A stretch of 37,355 bases of DNA from NCBI RefSeq assembly GCF_019649055.1, contig NW_026570583.1, positions 1 to 37,355 of the forward strand, read 5' to 3'. Of the stretch, positions 23,443 to 34,631 are shown piece by piece. The DNA is from Paramacrobiotus metropolitanus (Eukaryota; Tardigrada; Eutardigrada; Parachela; Macrobiotidae). A program made the position numbers and the translations under genes. A model generated the notes under the pieces. That model was not told the origin of the DNA, ran no database searches, and saw only the letters and a program-made list of their open reading frames with translations. Within the stretch, counting starts at the first letter, position 1. Every line of letters begins with the position of its first letter.

Positions 23443-24362
23443 GTGAAAAACCGTAGCAAATGCTGTCGGACATCAGGCAGACAGAAACCAAAGATTATCG
23501 GATCCACAACAGCTTGTAGAGTGTGCACTGTGCAGCTGGCCGAGGTAAAGCCAAGATGGACGCTTCATGCGGAAAAGAAATTAATTGTCCAGTACCATTT
23601 ATTAGGTCCCCAGCAAACCAGGAGACTTAGCGTCATAACTGTTAAGGTGAAAAGTGCACGCGATGAATCCCTGAGTGTTCACTGCGGTGCCCGTTGAAAT
23701 CGCTAATCTGACGCTCTCCACTGCGGCGTTGAAAAGCGTTATACAGGATGAATGGGCAGACGCCTATCACTGCAATTGCCGGAATGTCGAACGACGAAGA
23801 AATTAGCGAAAATGCAGGCAGCTTGCACCGTACTGGAATCATTTAATCCGCAGTAATCTGGTATCGAGCTGCAATGTAGTTGATTGCACACAATGTTCGG
23901 AATGCAGAGGATATGGAGCATCATGAATACACCAATACACAACGCAATCGCTAATTTTTTCGTGTGCCTTCCACGATACGTTACCGGTGACACAATAGCC
24001 CACACGCGGTTAGCAGCAATCAAAAAATGGCAATAAGCGGACATTCCGGTTGTCACTCAGTTAGCAAAGATGTTAACGATACAAGCCGTCAAGCCCACGA
24101 CCCACTCATTGGCAACGGCTTTTCTGTACATTTCCACCGGATTCCCAATTATGCAGTAAGTGAGAAGATTAAAGGTCAATAGGGAAACGATGTAGACGCT
24201 GAAAGCGTTTTGGAGCTGCTTGTGAGCGAAAAAGACGACCAGCAGTGGAAGATTTGTAACCAGGATCATGGTTGATAAGGAGAGTTCGATCCACAACGAT
24301 GTGTTTGTTGATAGATCCACCACAGTCGTATTTAACCGCTGCAGCCTCGTGGTAGCATTACG
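23443..24362 (-). pseudogene. Rhodopsin-like GPCR pseudogene
   Basis: It aligns along nearly its whole length with the intact receptor at 34632-35576. TM1-TM2 (LVTNLPLLVVFF, FNLLTYCIIGNPVEM), TM3 with NRVWAIVSPVTYR, the second extracellular loop, TM5 with FDIPAIAVIGVCPFILY, TM6 (FTLTVMTLSLLVCWGPN) and TM7 (LQAVVDPIIFGFCLP) all occur in order. Lesions: the tryptophan at the end of TM2/TM3 (W100 of the intact copy) is a TGA at 24057-24059. The frame shifts before TM5 (about 23797), again in the third inner loop (about 23690-23660) and again after TM6 (about 23550). No in-frame ATG remains at the N-terminus, although N-glycosylation-like NAT and NTT sites persist. It cannot encode a receptor. 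Confidence 0.9.
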
Positions 24363-25612
24363 GGTTATTTTCAGTCTTCAGCGACGAAACAATAACTTTT
24401 GTTCCGCGTCGCAAAGTTTTTTTTTTGCAGCGGCTGAAAATTTTCCCAACTTTGCAAATAGTAAAGGCTCTGGGAAGGTCTGTGACGAGTGATTATAATA
24501 TCCGCAAGCTAAGTGAGAAGCGAAATCATTCAACTAAAACTCGGTCAAACATCAGTATCCCAATTCCCAAAGGTGTGCTTGGCTACTGGCGCCAGACTTG
24601 GTAATAATGTACCACGGTCTCTTTATAATGTACAGATACACCCGCTCTTAATCCCGGCATGGGATTTCTGTGGAGCGGTCTCAAGTCAACCAGCAGCCCT
24701 AGCTACTTCCTCTCTTGCACGCTTTCTCATCGAGGGCATCTTTTTCCGCTGAAAACGCAATTTGTATTTACCGACAGACTCTGATGGAAATCAGTCTGTA
24801 ATGTGACAATTAAATTTAGGATGCTTTAAACAAACAATGAATCCTGTTTGCGGCGCATGTGATCAGCTATCATGCACGTGCCCGTATAAGAAGAAGTCTT
24901 GGAACAGGCATGTTGACCTTTACTATATCCTTAAGGAAACAACCGTTAGGCGCCTCCTACAAAATTAGTTTACATATACTGGGCGTGAGAATCCGTTTCG
25001 GCTGCCAACGTATTCACATTAATTGATAACCCAAAAAATTCCAAAATTATTCTTTGTAAGCCGGAAATTGCCGGATGCGTTTTGGATAGTACCGTTCTTT
25101 GAACAGACCAAAACTCTTGGCCATGCAGCTGGGTTACTGGGTTGAATACTTATGATTTTGCTAATGACACGGAAGACTCATGATCTTTACATAGAATGAC
25201 CTGGCGGCGGGAGTAAGTCGATTGTTACTGCTGATAATGACATTGTTGTGTCGTTGTGGTTTCCCATGCTTGTAGTTTATAAAGTAAGTATATTTCAAAC
25301 GGGACCCAAAAGATGCAAGCTTAGCAATTATTGTTTGCTGTCACATCATGTTTCGAAATTCTAATGGTAGCAGATGCTGACTGTAGCGTTCATTATATAC
25401 CGAACAAATGTATCAGTGCAATGTTCAATGTTCAAGGTTCATACGGAGAACGAGAAAACCGAGTTCGCATCACAATCGCCAGGCGCCAGCACTGGGCTCG
25501 AACAGAGAAGCGCTTGTCTGCGCAGTATGTGCTAAACGAGCCATAGACTTCTTTTTGTCATACATTATACTTGTCGCTCTTCAGGTAGCCCCATTAAAAA
25601 TGAACAGAGGGT
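24363..25612. other. Intergenic between dead GPCR and BTB copy B
   Basis: Contains the former promoter side of the dead GPCR. No exon with family features is visible. Open frames are short and composition is AT-rich. Confidence 0.5.
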
Positions 25613-25618
25613 TTTATT
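25613..25618 (-). promoter_or_regulatory. Poly(A) signal of BTB copy B
   Basis: AATAAA on the minus strand lies 203 bases past the copy B stop. The same signal, with the same flanking words, lies 210 bases past the copy C stop. Confidence 0.6.
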
Positions 25619-25820
25619 CAGTTTACGCGTAATCGCACTTTTAAAACGAATGAAGCACCTATTTTCCGCAACAGTTCGAAAACCGAAATTTAGCGATACG
25701 AAAGGAGTTCAAAGGACCAAAAAGAATAACACAAGGATGCAGCAAAAAAGCAGAGTGAACCTTGAGCTTATACAGAACGTATCTACAAAATCCGGTGCAA
25801 ACACTCTTGATGCCAAATGT

Positions 25821-28800
25821 TTAGGCCACTTCGAAATAGAGCTGAGGAAACTGTCCTCTAGTAACAGTTGTGGTCCCGCATTCATAGCTTCGGAGCGCTT
25901 CGTTATAGCCAACGTCTCTGTTACAAGAGTATCCGGCATTATTTTGTCTGCGTTCATCTAAAATATAAAAATTCCGATTGTCAGCATGCACAACCAGCCT
26001 TTAAAGCTGCACAAAACATTAATGACACCCTTTTGCGGCATGCTTACATTCTGGATCCAGACCATCGGAGAACTGCACCAAGAGCGAACAATTTGCAGCA
26101 TACGCGGTTACTCCACCTCTCCCGTTTGTACCAAAACAAGACTGCTGCATGCCCTAAAATCAATTCAACATCATTATTAATTTTACCACTCCCATGCTTG
26201 CAAGTTGCACATTAGTTTCTGCTATCCACTTACTGCAATCTGCAGTGATAAGGCGTACTGGGTACTGGGCACTACCGGAAAGGCTTTTTTCAGCTCAAAT
26301 TTAGCAGTGTTTGAGTTCGTGTGGTGCGGAATGGTCCATGTTTGGCGAAACTCTTCCAGTTCTCTTGGCTGGTCTTTGTAATACCCACGAACTAGGGTAT
26401 TTTCATAAACATAGATTCTGATGGTTGCAGTACACACGACGCCGGTAGGAAGTGGATTTTGCACGAACAAACCAACAGCAGCCAGGTTAATCGACAGCCC
26501 ACTCTGTGAGTATATAAAATTTGTTGTCCTTTAGTGATTAAACAAGCTTCGCTATCTAGTCAACCAATCGTGAAAAACAGGTACTTCTATATGTACAAGT
26601 GCATGTATTAAGGTAAGGCTGTACCGAGTCTGCATTGTGCGATTTTGGGGTGGAGGTGACAGAAAACCTAAAAACGTCACAGCGGGCTGTCAGTGTTTTG
26701 CTTCTGTCAGTCATATGCGAGACAGTGAATACTTGATGACATCGGGATAACCGGCTCTGTACTCCCAAGATTGCGCTGCCGAGTTGCTGGTGGTGCTGCC
26801 AAACCTGGAGACCTCTGTATGGCTCCCGACCCGTAGGCTGCTTCTGAATTGCGGGGACAATGGTGCTTTGGCGAACCAGTACTGAAAAAGCTGACTACTT
26901 TCTTTGTCCAGTAACAAGCCCGACTGCAAAGTACGTAAATGAACATCGTAAATTAGAACGAATGAGTAAGCTGACTTTCTGTCGAACTCAAGCATTCTAG
27001 ATTGTACGTTGTTATATTGACTGGTCACCAAAAACCTTAAAAATTGGTATTTACATAATGCGCAAACCATATAAATTATGTAAGTAATGCATTGAAAAAG
27101 AATTGCTTAATCGGTAAACATTATAGACACGCTAGATATTTAGAACCTTGACTGGTCCACTTGCAACATCTTCGGGCGTCATTACAGGGAATCGTATCAG
27201 AAACAGGGCATCCCCTAAAACCGACCGCTGGTTGGCTCCGGTAGGATCAAGTTTATTCTGCTCACACCGATGCTTGGCCCATCTAGGATTTGCAGAAAGC
27301 TTACAAATTTGTCGAAATCGACTTCAAGATGTTCAGTTAGGAACGCTCACAAGCAAGGTTCAGTAGATAACCACGCCAAAACGAACGGCTAGAGTAACTC
27401 TCAACGCCTGCATGTCAAGAAGATAATGCTGTACATACTTCATAACGGCATTGCACACATCCACCTCTTTGACCTTTAGAGTGTCGCGACGTAAAACGAT
27501 TTGCAACACTTCCAAGTCAGTTTCCAGGAAATCGGCGGACTGCAGTACAGATGCTGCCCATAAATCAATCTTCTCCAAGCAAAAGTTTTCCAAGCTGGTT
27601 TCGTCGTACACCCGCGCCTAGTTAAGTATCGCAAAGTCGAACATCCATCATTCAAACAACTTAAAGGTTACGAATCTAGCGCTGGCTAAGAGCAGGGATA
27701 CATACAGTACTTCGAATTTTCTGAACAACGGACGATGTTCACTTTTTGAACAACGAATCACCCACGTATTAAAATTTTCTGTTAGTAAAAAAATTAAAAT
27801 TAACTGTCTTACATTGGCAAAAGCTTCACCTTTATCTTTGCACATAGACATGTCGATCATCAGTCCTGATGTCACAAACCCAGTTTTTGGTTTTTGTACT
27901 ATCAGGGATCCGCTGTTTGAATGTACAGTTAAAATGCATCCGTTATGGAGAAAAGGCTAAGTAGTTTACAAGTTAGACTATACTTTGAAGTTCTGAACCA
28001 TTTGTCAATAAAAACAAAGCATTCAAAACAAACCAACCCATTAAGTGCAACGTACTCACCTGAATAAACCAAGCCAGACAATTATCGACAGCCACATTGT
28101 GTCGCAAGTACTGTTCGCAAGCGTCCTTCAGGTGTGGGATACCATACTTGTTCGCGGCATACAGAGTCGAAAATGCGGTTGATTTGTTGAAGGGTCCAAT
28201 TTGATCGTAATAAATGTACCTGCCATTAATTTTACCAATTTTACAACACTATTAACATCAGTCGCATGTCTGATTGCAATAACCGTGTACACTACAGCAT
28301 TCAGGGTAAGCGCACGGTACCTTAAAACGATTTTGAGTGTCTCTGAGTCCATGTCAGTAATTTTAACGACGTTTGCAGTCTCTTTCATAGCGCCGTAAAA
28401 CATCGTTTCAAACACCGCACTGCCCATGGCCAGGAGAAATCTGCAAAATCCAGTAATTTACGAACGCGGGTTTCTGAGAACTTGCAACTTGTTGATAAGC
28501 ATTAAGCAGCTTTTGTTTTGTCATATATGTAATACGTTGGATTTTCGAACATCATTTTAGTCAGTATCTTACAGTTTTCCTCTAAATTACTGAACTGCCA
28601 GTACTCTAAATTGCTCAACTGAACACTGTAGCTTACTTGTGCGCTTTGATGTCGACTGTGGGGCTGTTGGGTTGCTGGATCCGAAAAGTGACATCGCTCA
28701 GAATCTCCTTCCCAAAAATGTGTTTGGCTCTGTTGGCAATCGTGGACTGCTGACTCTGCCATCCCCAAATTGGCTCCGCAGCATGAGCATTAGAGTCCAT
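25821..28800 (-). CDS. BTB-BACK-PHR protein, BTBD3/BTBD6 type (copy B)
   Basis: Eight exons from 5' to 3': 28800-28637, 28440-28321, 28219-28060, 27617-27439, 27282-27147, 26923-about 26726, 26503-26234 and 25957-25821. Exons 1-5 are unbroken and equal copies A and C in length and phase. The start is MDSNAHAAEPIWGWQS. BTB (EILSDVTF, LAMGSAVFETMFYGAM, YAANKYGIPHLKDAC), BACK (SVLQSADFLETD, VLRRDTLKVKEVDVCNAV, LFLIRFPVM) and PHR (FQYWFAK, INLAAVGLFVQNPLPTGV, TTTVTRGQFPQLYFEVA) are all present. Two junctions do not fit. At the exon 6 end, the base after KYS is CTGTCT where copy A has the donor GTACCT. Exon 7 ends at phase 0 (donor GTAAGT), but the conserved frame of exon 8 needs phase 1. By family it would be a Cul3 adaptor. 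Either it is an expressed gene with splice forms I cannot see, or it is a young pseudogene. Confidence 0.8.
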
Positions 28801-29127
28801 CGTGACGCAATGGTTGCCAAAGTGCGAAAACAGAACTGCTTTCTCGGTTCTCTTCAGAACGGTGCTGACAAACTGAGCCGCTTCCGAAAAGGAGGCCTAA
28901 AAAGACTTTATTAAGAGCTGATCGAACAATAAAGGGCACAAAAATCCACCCGAATCTACAAGGAACCATCACAACCTATTAATTTAGCGGTGTCGTTCGT
29001 CTTCAGTCCGTGAAAATCAGCTGGTGCATGACTGCAAGTGATTAGCGAAAACTCGCACATCCGCTGACTGTGAGCCGCATGGCAAGGAAAACACTCGTAC
29101 TCGGCATAGATTAGCAGCTGAGACGCG

Positions 29128-29133
29128 ATTGGT
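29128..29133 (-). promoter_or_regulatory. CCAAT-type element upstream of BTB copy B
   Basis: The minus strand reads ACCAAT here, 328 bases upstream of the copy B ATG. The neighbouring bases also resemble the region around the copy A element (a GCTG-containing word on one side and GTG on the other in plus-strand reading). Confidence 0.4.
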
Positions 29134-29437
29134 CTGTGCAAATAAAGGATGCAGGATGAGTAAGTGGATTCGAAGCGACCATGATGGGCACTGCCATCGT
29201 CTGCGGGTGCACATAGCATGAAGGCGAAATCGTCGAAACCGCGGGGGTGCGGGCTTCTGACATTTCTGACCGGTGGCGTAGCGTTTCAGATTCTCCATAC
29301 AGTATTCGTAAGCTTAAAAAACAAACAGTTTTCCTGATCAAGCGCGGCTTATGCCCAGTTTCTTCGACACTTTCATTGAAAGCGTAGCATATCTTTGTAC
29401 TATTCGACTTGGTCGTAATCTTCAGTTTCCGTAGCAC

Positions 29438-29625
29438 TGCGACATTTCACCGAGGACATTTAGTCGAGGGACTTTCGGCTGCGCACATTTCGCCGAGGAA
29501 GGCCATCTCGTCGCGGGACATTTAGTCGCCAGGACATTACGACGCGAGACATTAAGGTCAATTAGATGCAACGCCATTTCGATGCCGAAACATTTCGCCG
29601 CCATGCTTCGACGAAAAGACATTTC
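29438..29625. repeat. Degenerate minisatellite, unit about 14-16 bp
   Basis: About ten imperfect copies of a unit close to GACATTTCGTCGCGG follow each other, for example near 29439, 29454, 29481, 29516, 29532, 29588 and 29616. Spacing is 14-16 bases with some longer gaps. The copies are diverged, so the array is old. Confidence 0.75.
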
Positions 29626-30310
29626 TTTTCAACAAATTTTCGACAAATTTTTGATTGGACTTGGCAGAAACCTACGAAAAATTTCAGGAAACCAGAGAAA
29701 ACTAAGAAAGCGAAAAAAATAAGGAACTCAAGAACCTACGAAGCAATATTGTGAAAACCGTTTGTGGGCCCAACATTCGGCTGAGAAGTTATGGTTGAAA
29801 TAAAATTCCCAAAGTTTAAGCGCACGGAGGTGTACCAATTATGGATCGTTCCGACACGAAATTAAGTTTCCATCATGTTTCTCAAAGTTTAAAACGAATT
29901 TCAAAGATTTCAAAATTCATCTTAAAAATGGAAAAATATGCCCGAATTCCGGTTCCGTTCAGTCAATGTGCAGTTTTGTGCTGAATTGGATTAAGACCGG
30001 ATACCTTTGTTATACCTTCTTGCGTTTGACATGAACTAGTATGGTTTAGTAATACTATGCTTAAATCCATCTATCGAATCCGACGCAGGCTGAAGCATAA
30101 TACCGTGCCTTCGGCAATCAGGGAAGCTCGCTCTGGATGCTCGCATTTCGGGTTGTAACAAAACGCAGAACCGGTAGCCTAGTTTTTGAATTTTCAGCAT
30201 TCGACGTACAACCTCTAACGCGAACAACAGACCGTAGACTGGAGAGACTGGCAGCCGCGAACTCCTTCAGGTGCCTTGGCAAAGGTATTAAGGATGACAC
30301 GTACGCATAT

Positions 30311-30365
30311 CGATTGACCAATGCATCAACGCAATGCACCAATGCATCGATTGACCAATGCATCG
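30311..30365. repeat. Short repeat, CGATTGACCAATGCATC
   Basis: The 17-base word CGATTGACCAATGCATC occurs at 30311-30327 and again at 30348-30364, with a partial third copy (CACCAATGCATC) between them ending at 30348. Confidence 0.85.
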
Positions 30366-30465
30366 TAGCGCTCCACGGTGGCTCAGGGCCGGGTGGCTGA
30401 CGAGCGACCATTGCCGTCATGACTAGTGTGTTACTGTTGGTTGAAGCACCGGTCTGACTCAGTTA

Positions 30466-30505
30466 GACTGCGCAGGAATGGACTGCGCAGGAATGGACTA
30501 CGCAG
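30466..30505. repeat. 15-bp tandem repeat, 2.7 copies
   Basis: GACTGCGCAGGAATG is present at 30466-30480 and 30481-30495, followed by a partial third copy with one change (GACTACGCAG, 30496-30505). Confidence 0.9.
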
Positions 30506-30697
30506 TCTGCTTTCATTTTTCAACGGTTTAAACCAAATTAATGTACAGAAGTAGAAGTATTAGCCTCTAGTTTGACGCACTGGCATCTGCGCGAGGAAGC
30601 GCACGTTAATTAATATTAATTTTTATAGCAAATTACAAAAAGATTCATGCCGCTCTTTATATAGCCACTGGCCACAATAAAAAAAGGAACAAACGGC

Positions 30698-30703
30698 TTT
30701 ATT
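30698..30703 (-). promoter_or_regulatory. Poly(A) signal of BTB copy C
   Basis: AATAAA on the minus strand, 210 bases after the copy C stop, inside a 3' flank that is visibly homologous to the copy B 3' flank. Confidence 0.6.
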
Positions 30704-30912
30704 TCAGTTTATTGCAGCAATCGAACTCTGTACAGTAGATGAATAATGAAGGACTTATTTTCCGGAAGAGTTCAAAAAGTGAAATTTAACAATAAGAACG
30801 GACCATAAAGAATAACACAAGAGTACAAGACTGCAATAAAAACAGCAGCGTGAACGTCGGTTTTACGAAGAACTTTTGTACAAAATCCGGTGAAACTCGT
30901 GATGACAAAGGA

Positions 30913-33650
30913 TTAAGTTACTTCAAAATAGAGATGAGGAAATTGTCCATTATCAACAGTTGTTGTTCCGCATGTACTAGTTCCGGTACTTGGATTGTAG
31001 CCAATTTGCCTTTGGTTATACGAGTGGTAGCCGTCATATCGTTGGCGTTCATCTACACCATGAAAAGTCCGATTTTTAGCGTGCAGATTTAACCAGAAGC
31101 TACTGTATCTAAGACTGTATCATGTATGCAGGTCATATACATACAAATGAACGGATTTGTTTTATGATAATATGCATACATTCTGGATCAAGAGCGCTGA
31201 AAAACTGCACTGAGAGTGAACATTTTCCAGAAGTGGTTACTGGTGTTTTCCCGTTTATGCCATAAAAGGACTTTTGCATGCCCTGCAATTCAGTTTTATT
31301 TTATCATGCTAGTGCAAATCCCACGTTTTACATATTTCGGGTTTTGTTATTTGAAGAACACCACACTTACTGTAATCTGCACTGATAAAGCGTATTGTTT
31401 TTCAAACACAACCGGAAAGGGTTTGTCCAGTTTAAATTTTGCAGTAGTTGAATTGGTGCTGCTGGGAATGGTCCACGTTTGGCGGAAATCTTCCAGTTCT
31501 CTTGGTGCCAGGTCATTGCGGCCACCAAATATATGAACGTCGGCCTTTTCGTAAGCGAATATCTTGATGCACGCTGTACACGCAACGCCGCTTGGAAGTG
31601 GACTTTGGACAAATAAACCAACAGCAACCAAGTTAACCTTCTCCGTGTTCTGTGAATACAGAAATTGTTGACTGTGGTCCATGAGTGAAGCAAATATCTT
31701 CACTATTTGGTCGTGTAATTATGAGGGATAGCAAAGTAACGCTGTACCAGTTCTGCAACCATCCCAATTTTGGACACTGCCCGGACGCGGGATATCGTAG
31801 GCGCAACCGAAAACCTATTCATGGTTACTTATATATATTGCCCGGTATATACGGATGCAGGGTAGCTGACAATTGAAACTTACTTAATTACATCGGGAAA
31901 ACCGGGCATGTATGTCCAGGACGAGCTACACGTGTTGTCAAACCGAGAAACTGTTACTTCCGTGTGGCTGCCGACTCTTACTCGGCTGATAAATTTCTCG
32001 GGTAACGCTGTTTTAGCAAACCAAAACTGAAAAAGTTGGCTGATTTCTTCGGCCGTTAGTAAGCCCGACTGCAAAGTAAATTAGCAGCTCACAGTGTTCA
32101 GAGCACTCGATATTGACCTTGTAAATGGTGCATTCAGAAAATGCTCATGGCATAAATAATATCATGGCCAATCTCGATAAATTTATAAAGCGTTCAGAGT
32201 GGTAAACATAAGAATTATAAACATTATGAAACACACCTTGGCTGGTCCACTAGCAACTTCCTCAGATGCCATATTGGGGAATCTAATCAGAAACAGTGCA
32301 TCCTTTAAAACCGACCGCTGGTTGGCTCCGGTTAGTTCAAGTTTTTTCAGCTCACATTGATGATTTGCCCATCTAAAATTTATAAAATAAAACTAGAATT
32401 TTTTCGAAATTCGCTCTAAGATCGATCTCTAGAGTGTAGTAGTTACCCGATCTACTGTAGCCAACCGATAAAATTAGGCTACAGCGTGTGGTTTATGGAC
32501 AAATGCACACACGTACAATTGTTCTAGTAGCTCGCTGTTCAGTACGAGTATAGCGTGTGCAAAGCGTACGTACAGTAACGTACTACCACATACATACTTC
32601 GTAACTGCATTATATACATCCATTTCTTTGACCTTTAAAGTGTCACGGCGCAGGATAATTATCAAAACGTCCAAATCAATTTCCAGGAAATCTGCAGACT
32701 GCAGTACGGATGCTGCCCATAAATCAATCTTTTCCAAACAGAAGTTTTCCAAGTCGGTTTCATCGTACAGTTTTGCCTAGGTGAAATATCAGGCGCAAAT
32801 TAATACAGACTAGGTAAACTTCTAATATCCATGGTTCAATCAAATAAGATGAATACACTGGTCCAGCCGCCTGATAGTGGTAATGCTGCGATTTTAAGTT
32901 AATTACGTTCACCTGCATAGGACAGCAACTCAACATTTGTACTATAATATATGTATGTCATGGGCAATTTGCAATCCATCTATGTAGCCCAATTCACTAA
33001 ACAAAAAGATACCTGCACAAACCAAGCCAGACAGTTGTCAGCAGCAACATTTTGTCTCAAGTACTGATCGCAGGCGTTTTTCAAAATTGGAATGCCGTAT
33101 TTTTTCGCTGCATAAAGTGCTGAGAATGAGGTCGATTTGTTGAACGGCCCAATCTGGTCATAGTAGATGAACCTATAAGATAGATGCATATCACCAAATT
33201 ACTGCAGAATGCAGATGAACGACATACGTAAACCCTGTTCAGACGTAATTCAGATCAGCAGGTCTACCTTAAAATAATTCTAAATGTTTCTGGATCCATG
33301 TCAGTGATTTTAATGATGTTTTTGGTTTCTTTGACTGTGCCGTAAAACATCGTTTCAAACACCGCACTACCCATGGCTAACAGAAATCTGTAAACATCAA
33401 ATACACAGTCAGTATTTCTGGACATTTTTCTTAGAATGCTAGTTATTCAAACTTCGTCTACACTCCGTCCGTTATCCCACTTATGCGCTTTAATGTCCAC
33501 AACGGGGCTATTGGGTTGTTGGAGCCGGAAAGTGACGTCGCTTAAAATGTCTTTCCCGAAAATATGTCTGGCTCTATTGGCGATGGTGGATTGTTGACTC
33601 TGCCATCCCCAAACGGATTCGACGGCTTGAGTGTAAGGGTTCATCGTCAT
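30913..33650 (-). CDS. BTB-BACK-PHR protein, BTBD3/BTBD6 type (copy C)
   Basis: Eight exons from 5' to 3': 33650-33481, 33387-33268, 33172-33013, 32776-32598, 32372-32237, 32068-about 31884, 31649-31371 and 31052-30913 (stop TAA 30913-30915). The start is ATG 33650 (MTMNPYTQAVESVWGWQ), with a second ATG two codons later. BTB contains DILSDVTF, FLLAMGSAVFETMFYGTV and YAAKKYGIPILKNAC. BACK contains SVLQSADFLEID, LRRDTLKVKEMDVYNAV and ALFLIRFPNM. PHR contains FQFWFAK, VNLVAVGLFVQSPLPSGV and TTTVDNGQFPHLYFEVT. Exons 1-5 join perfectly. The exon 6 end is odd: the strong donor AA/GTAAGT gives phase 2 while exon 7 begins at phase 0, and reading on instead gives a TAA one codon later. Exon 7 ends at phase 0 but exon 8 needs phase 1. 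The role, by family, is Cul3-linked substrate recognition; activity of this copy is unproven. Confidence 0.82.
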
Positions 33651-34417
33651 TCAGCGATCATACCTATTCCTCCAATAAAATCAAATTTTCGAAAGCGATC
33701 AAATATCAGCTGAATTAAAGCCGAACAAGTGGGAATTGATGTTAATGTTTTTTCACTGATCCTTGGCAAAGAAGCAGATAGATACGAACGCTGACTGCAA
33801 GGTTTTCTGCTCCGTTTAAAGTAAAGGAGTTCCTGTGTTCGCGTTTTAGGTTATTCGCACTATGCACGTAGCAGTTTCTAATCTCATGAGGACCTCGTGT
33901 TTGTTAAGTGGTGTTTTACGGTCTTTGCTCGAGTTCCAAATTGAGCTTCCACCAGTAGACTGCACAGATTAGCAAACAGTTCTGTACGTGTTATCTACCT
34001 ATATTTTAAAGTGCGTCGCCAGATAATTTTAGAGCTTTCTTCTTACTAGCATTTAATGACCTTATCACAAGCACGTAGGACCTAGGTATTTGGGTCTGAA
34101 CGAGCCTGTCTTCGGAATGTATTCATGTATTCGTTATCTTCGCACAGACCAGCAACTTTGAATACTGCTGTGATTATTAGTATTGTATATGCAAGTTGTT
34201 TATGATTATCTTAATGTTTATCTGCTAATGCTTTGTGTGCTTAATGCTTATCTGTTTTAATACCATATTATGGTTGTTAACTTGCAGTAATTTTCACGTT
34301 ACTTATTTAGCCTCATGGAGCTGTACATACCATATCTTTTGCTTTTAAGATAACGGCCACCATTTAAAGACAACCGTAAATCAAACGGTGCGTAGACGTC
34401 CACGGAGATATGAGAAG
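33651..34417. other. Intergenic between BTB copy C and GPCR
   Basis: The copy C promoter should lie just right of 33650. No exon, repeat or hairpin of note is visible. Unlike copies A and B, I found no CCAAT-type word at the matching distance. Confidence 0.45.
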
Positions 34418-34423
34418 TTTATT
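34418..34423 (-). promoter_or_regulatory. Poly(A) signal of the GPCR gene
   Basis: AATAAA on the minus strand, 209 bases beyond the receptor stop codon, in an AT-rich 3' flank. Confidence 0.5.
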
Positions 34424-34631
34424 TACGAATGTTTGCGGTAAATTTATAAATAATGTACATCCAAACTCGAATAATGTATGGTGATACATGAAACCTCTCG
34501 AATTCTCAAGTTTCTGTACCCAGGAGCTTTTAAATAATAATATCATAAGACATAACAAATTATATTCGACTGGATGAATGCAAGCAAATTTCAAAATGGC
34601 TTTGTGACAAAAAGGTGCATCATGAATGGTG

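Larger units (their letters stand above)
28801..30697. other. Intergenic between BTB copies B and C
   Basis: This holds the copy B promoter region (CCAAT-type element at 29128-29133), a degenerate minisatellite (29438-29625), an AT-rich stretch without features (29640-30050), and two small tandem repeats (30311-30365 and 30466-30505). No additional exon is supported. Confidence 0.55.
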
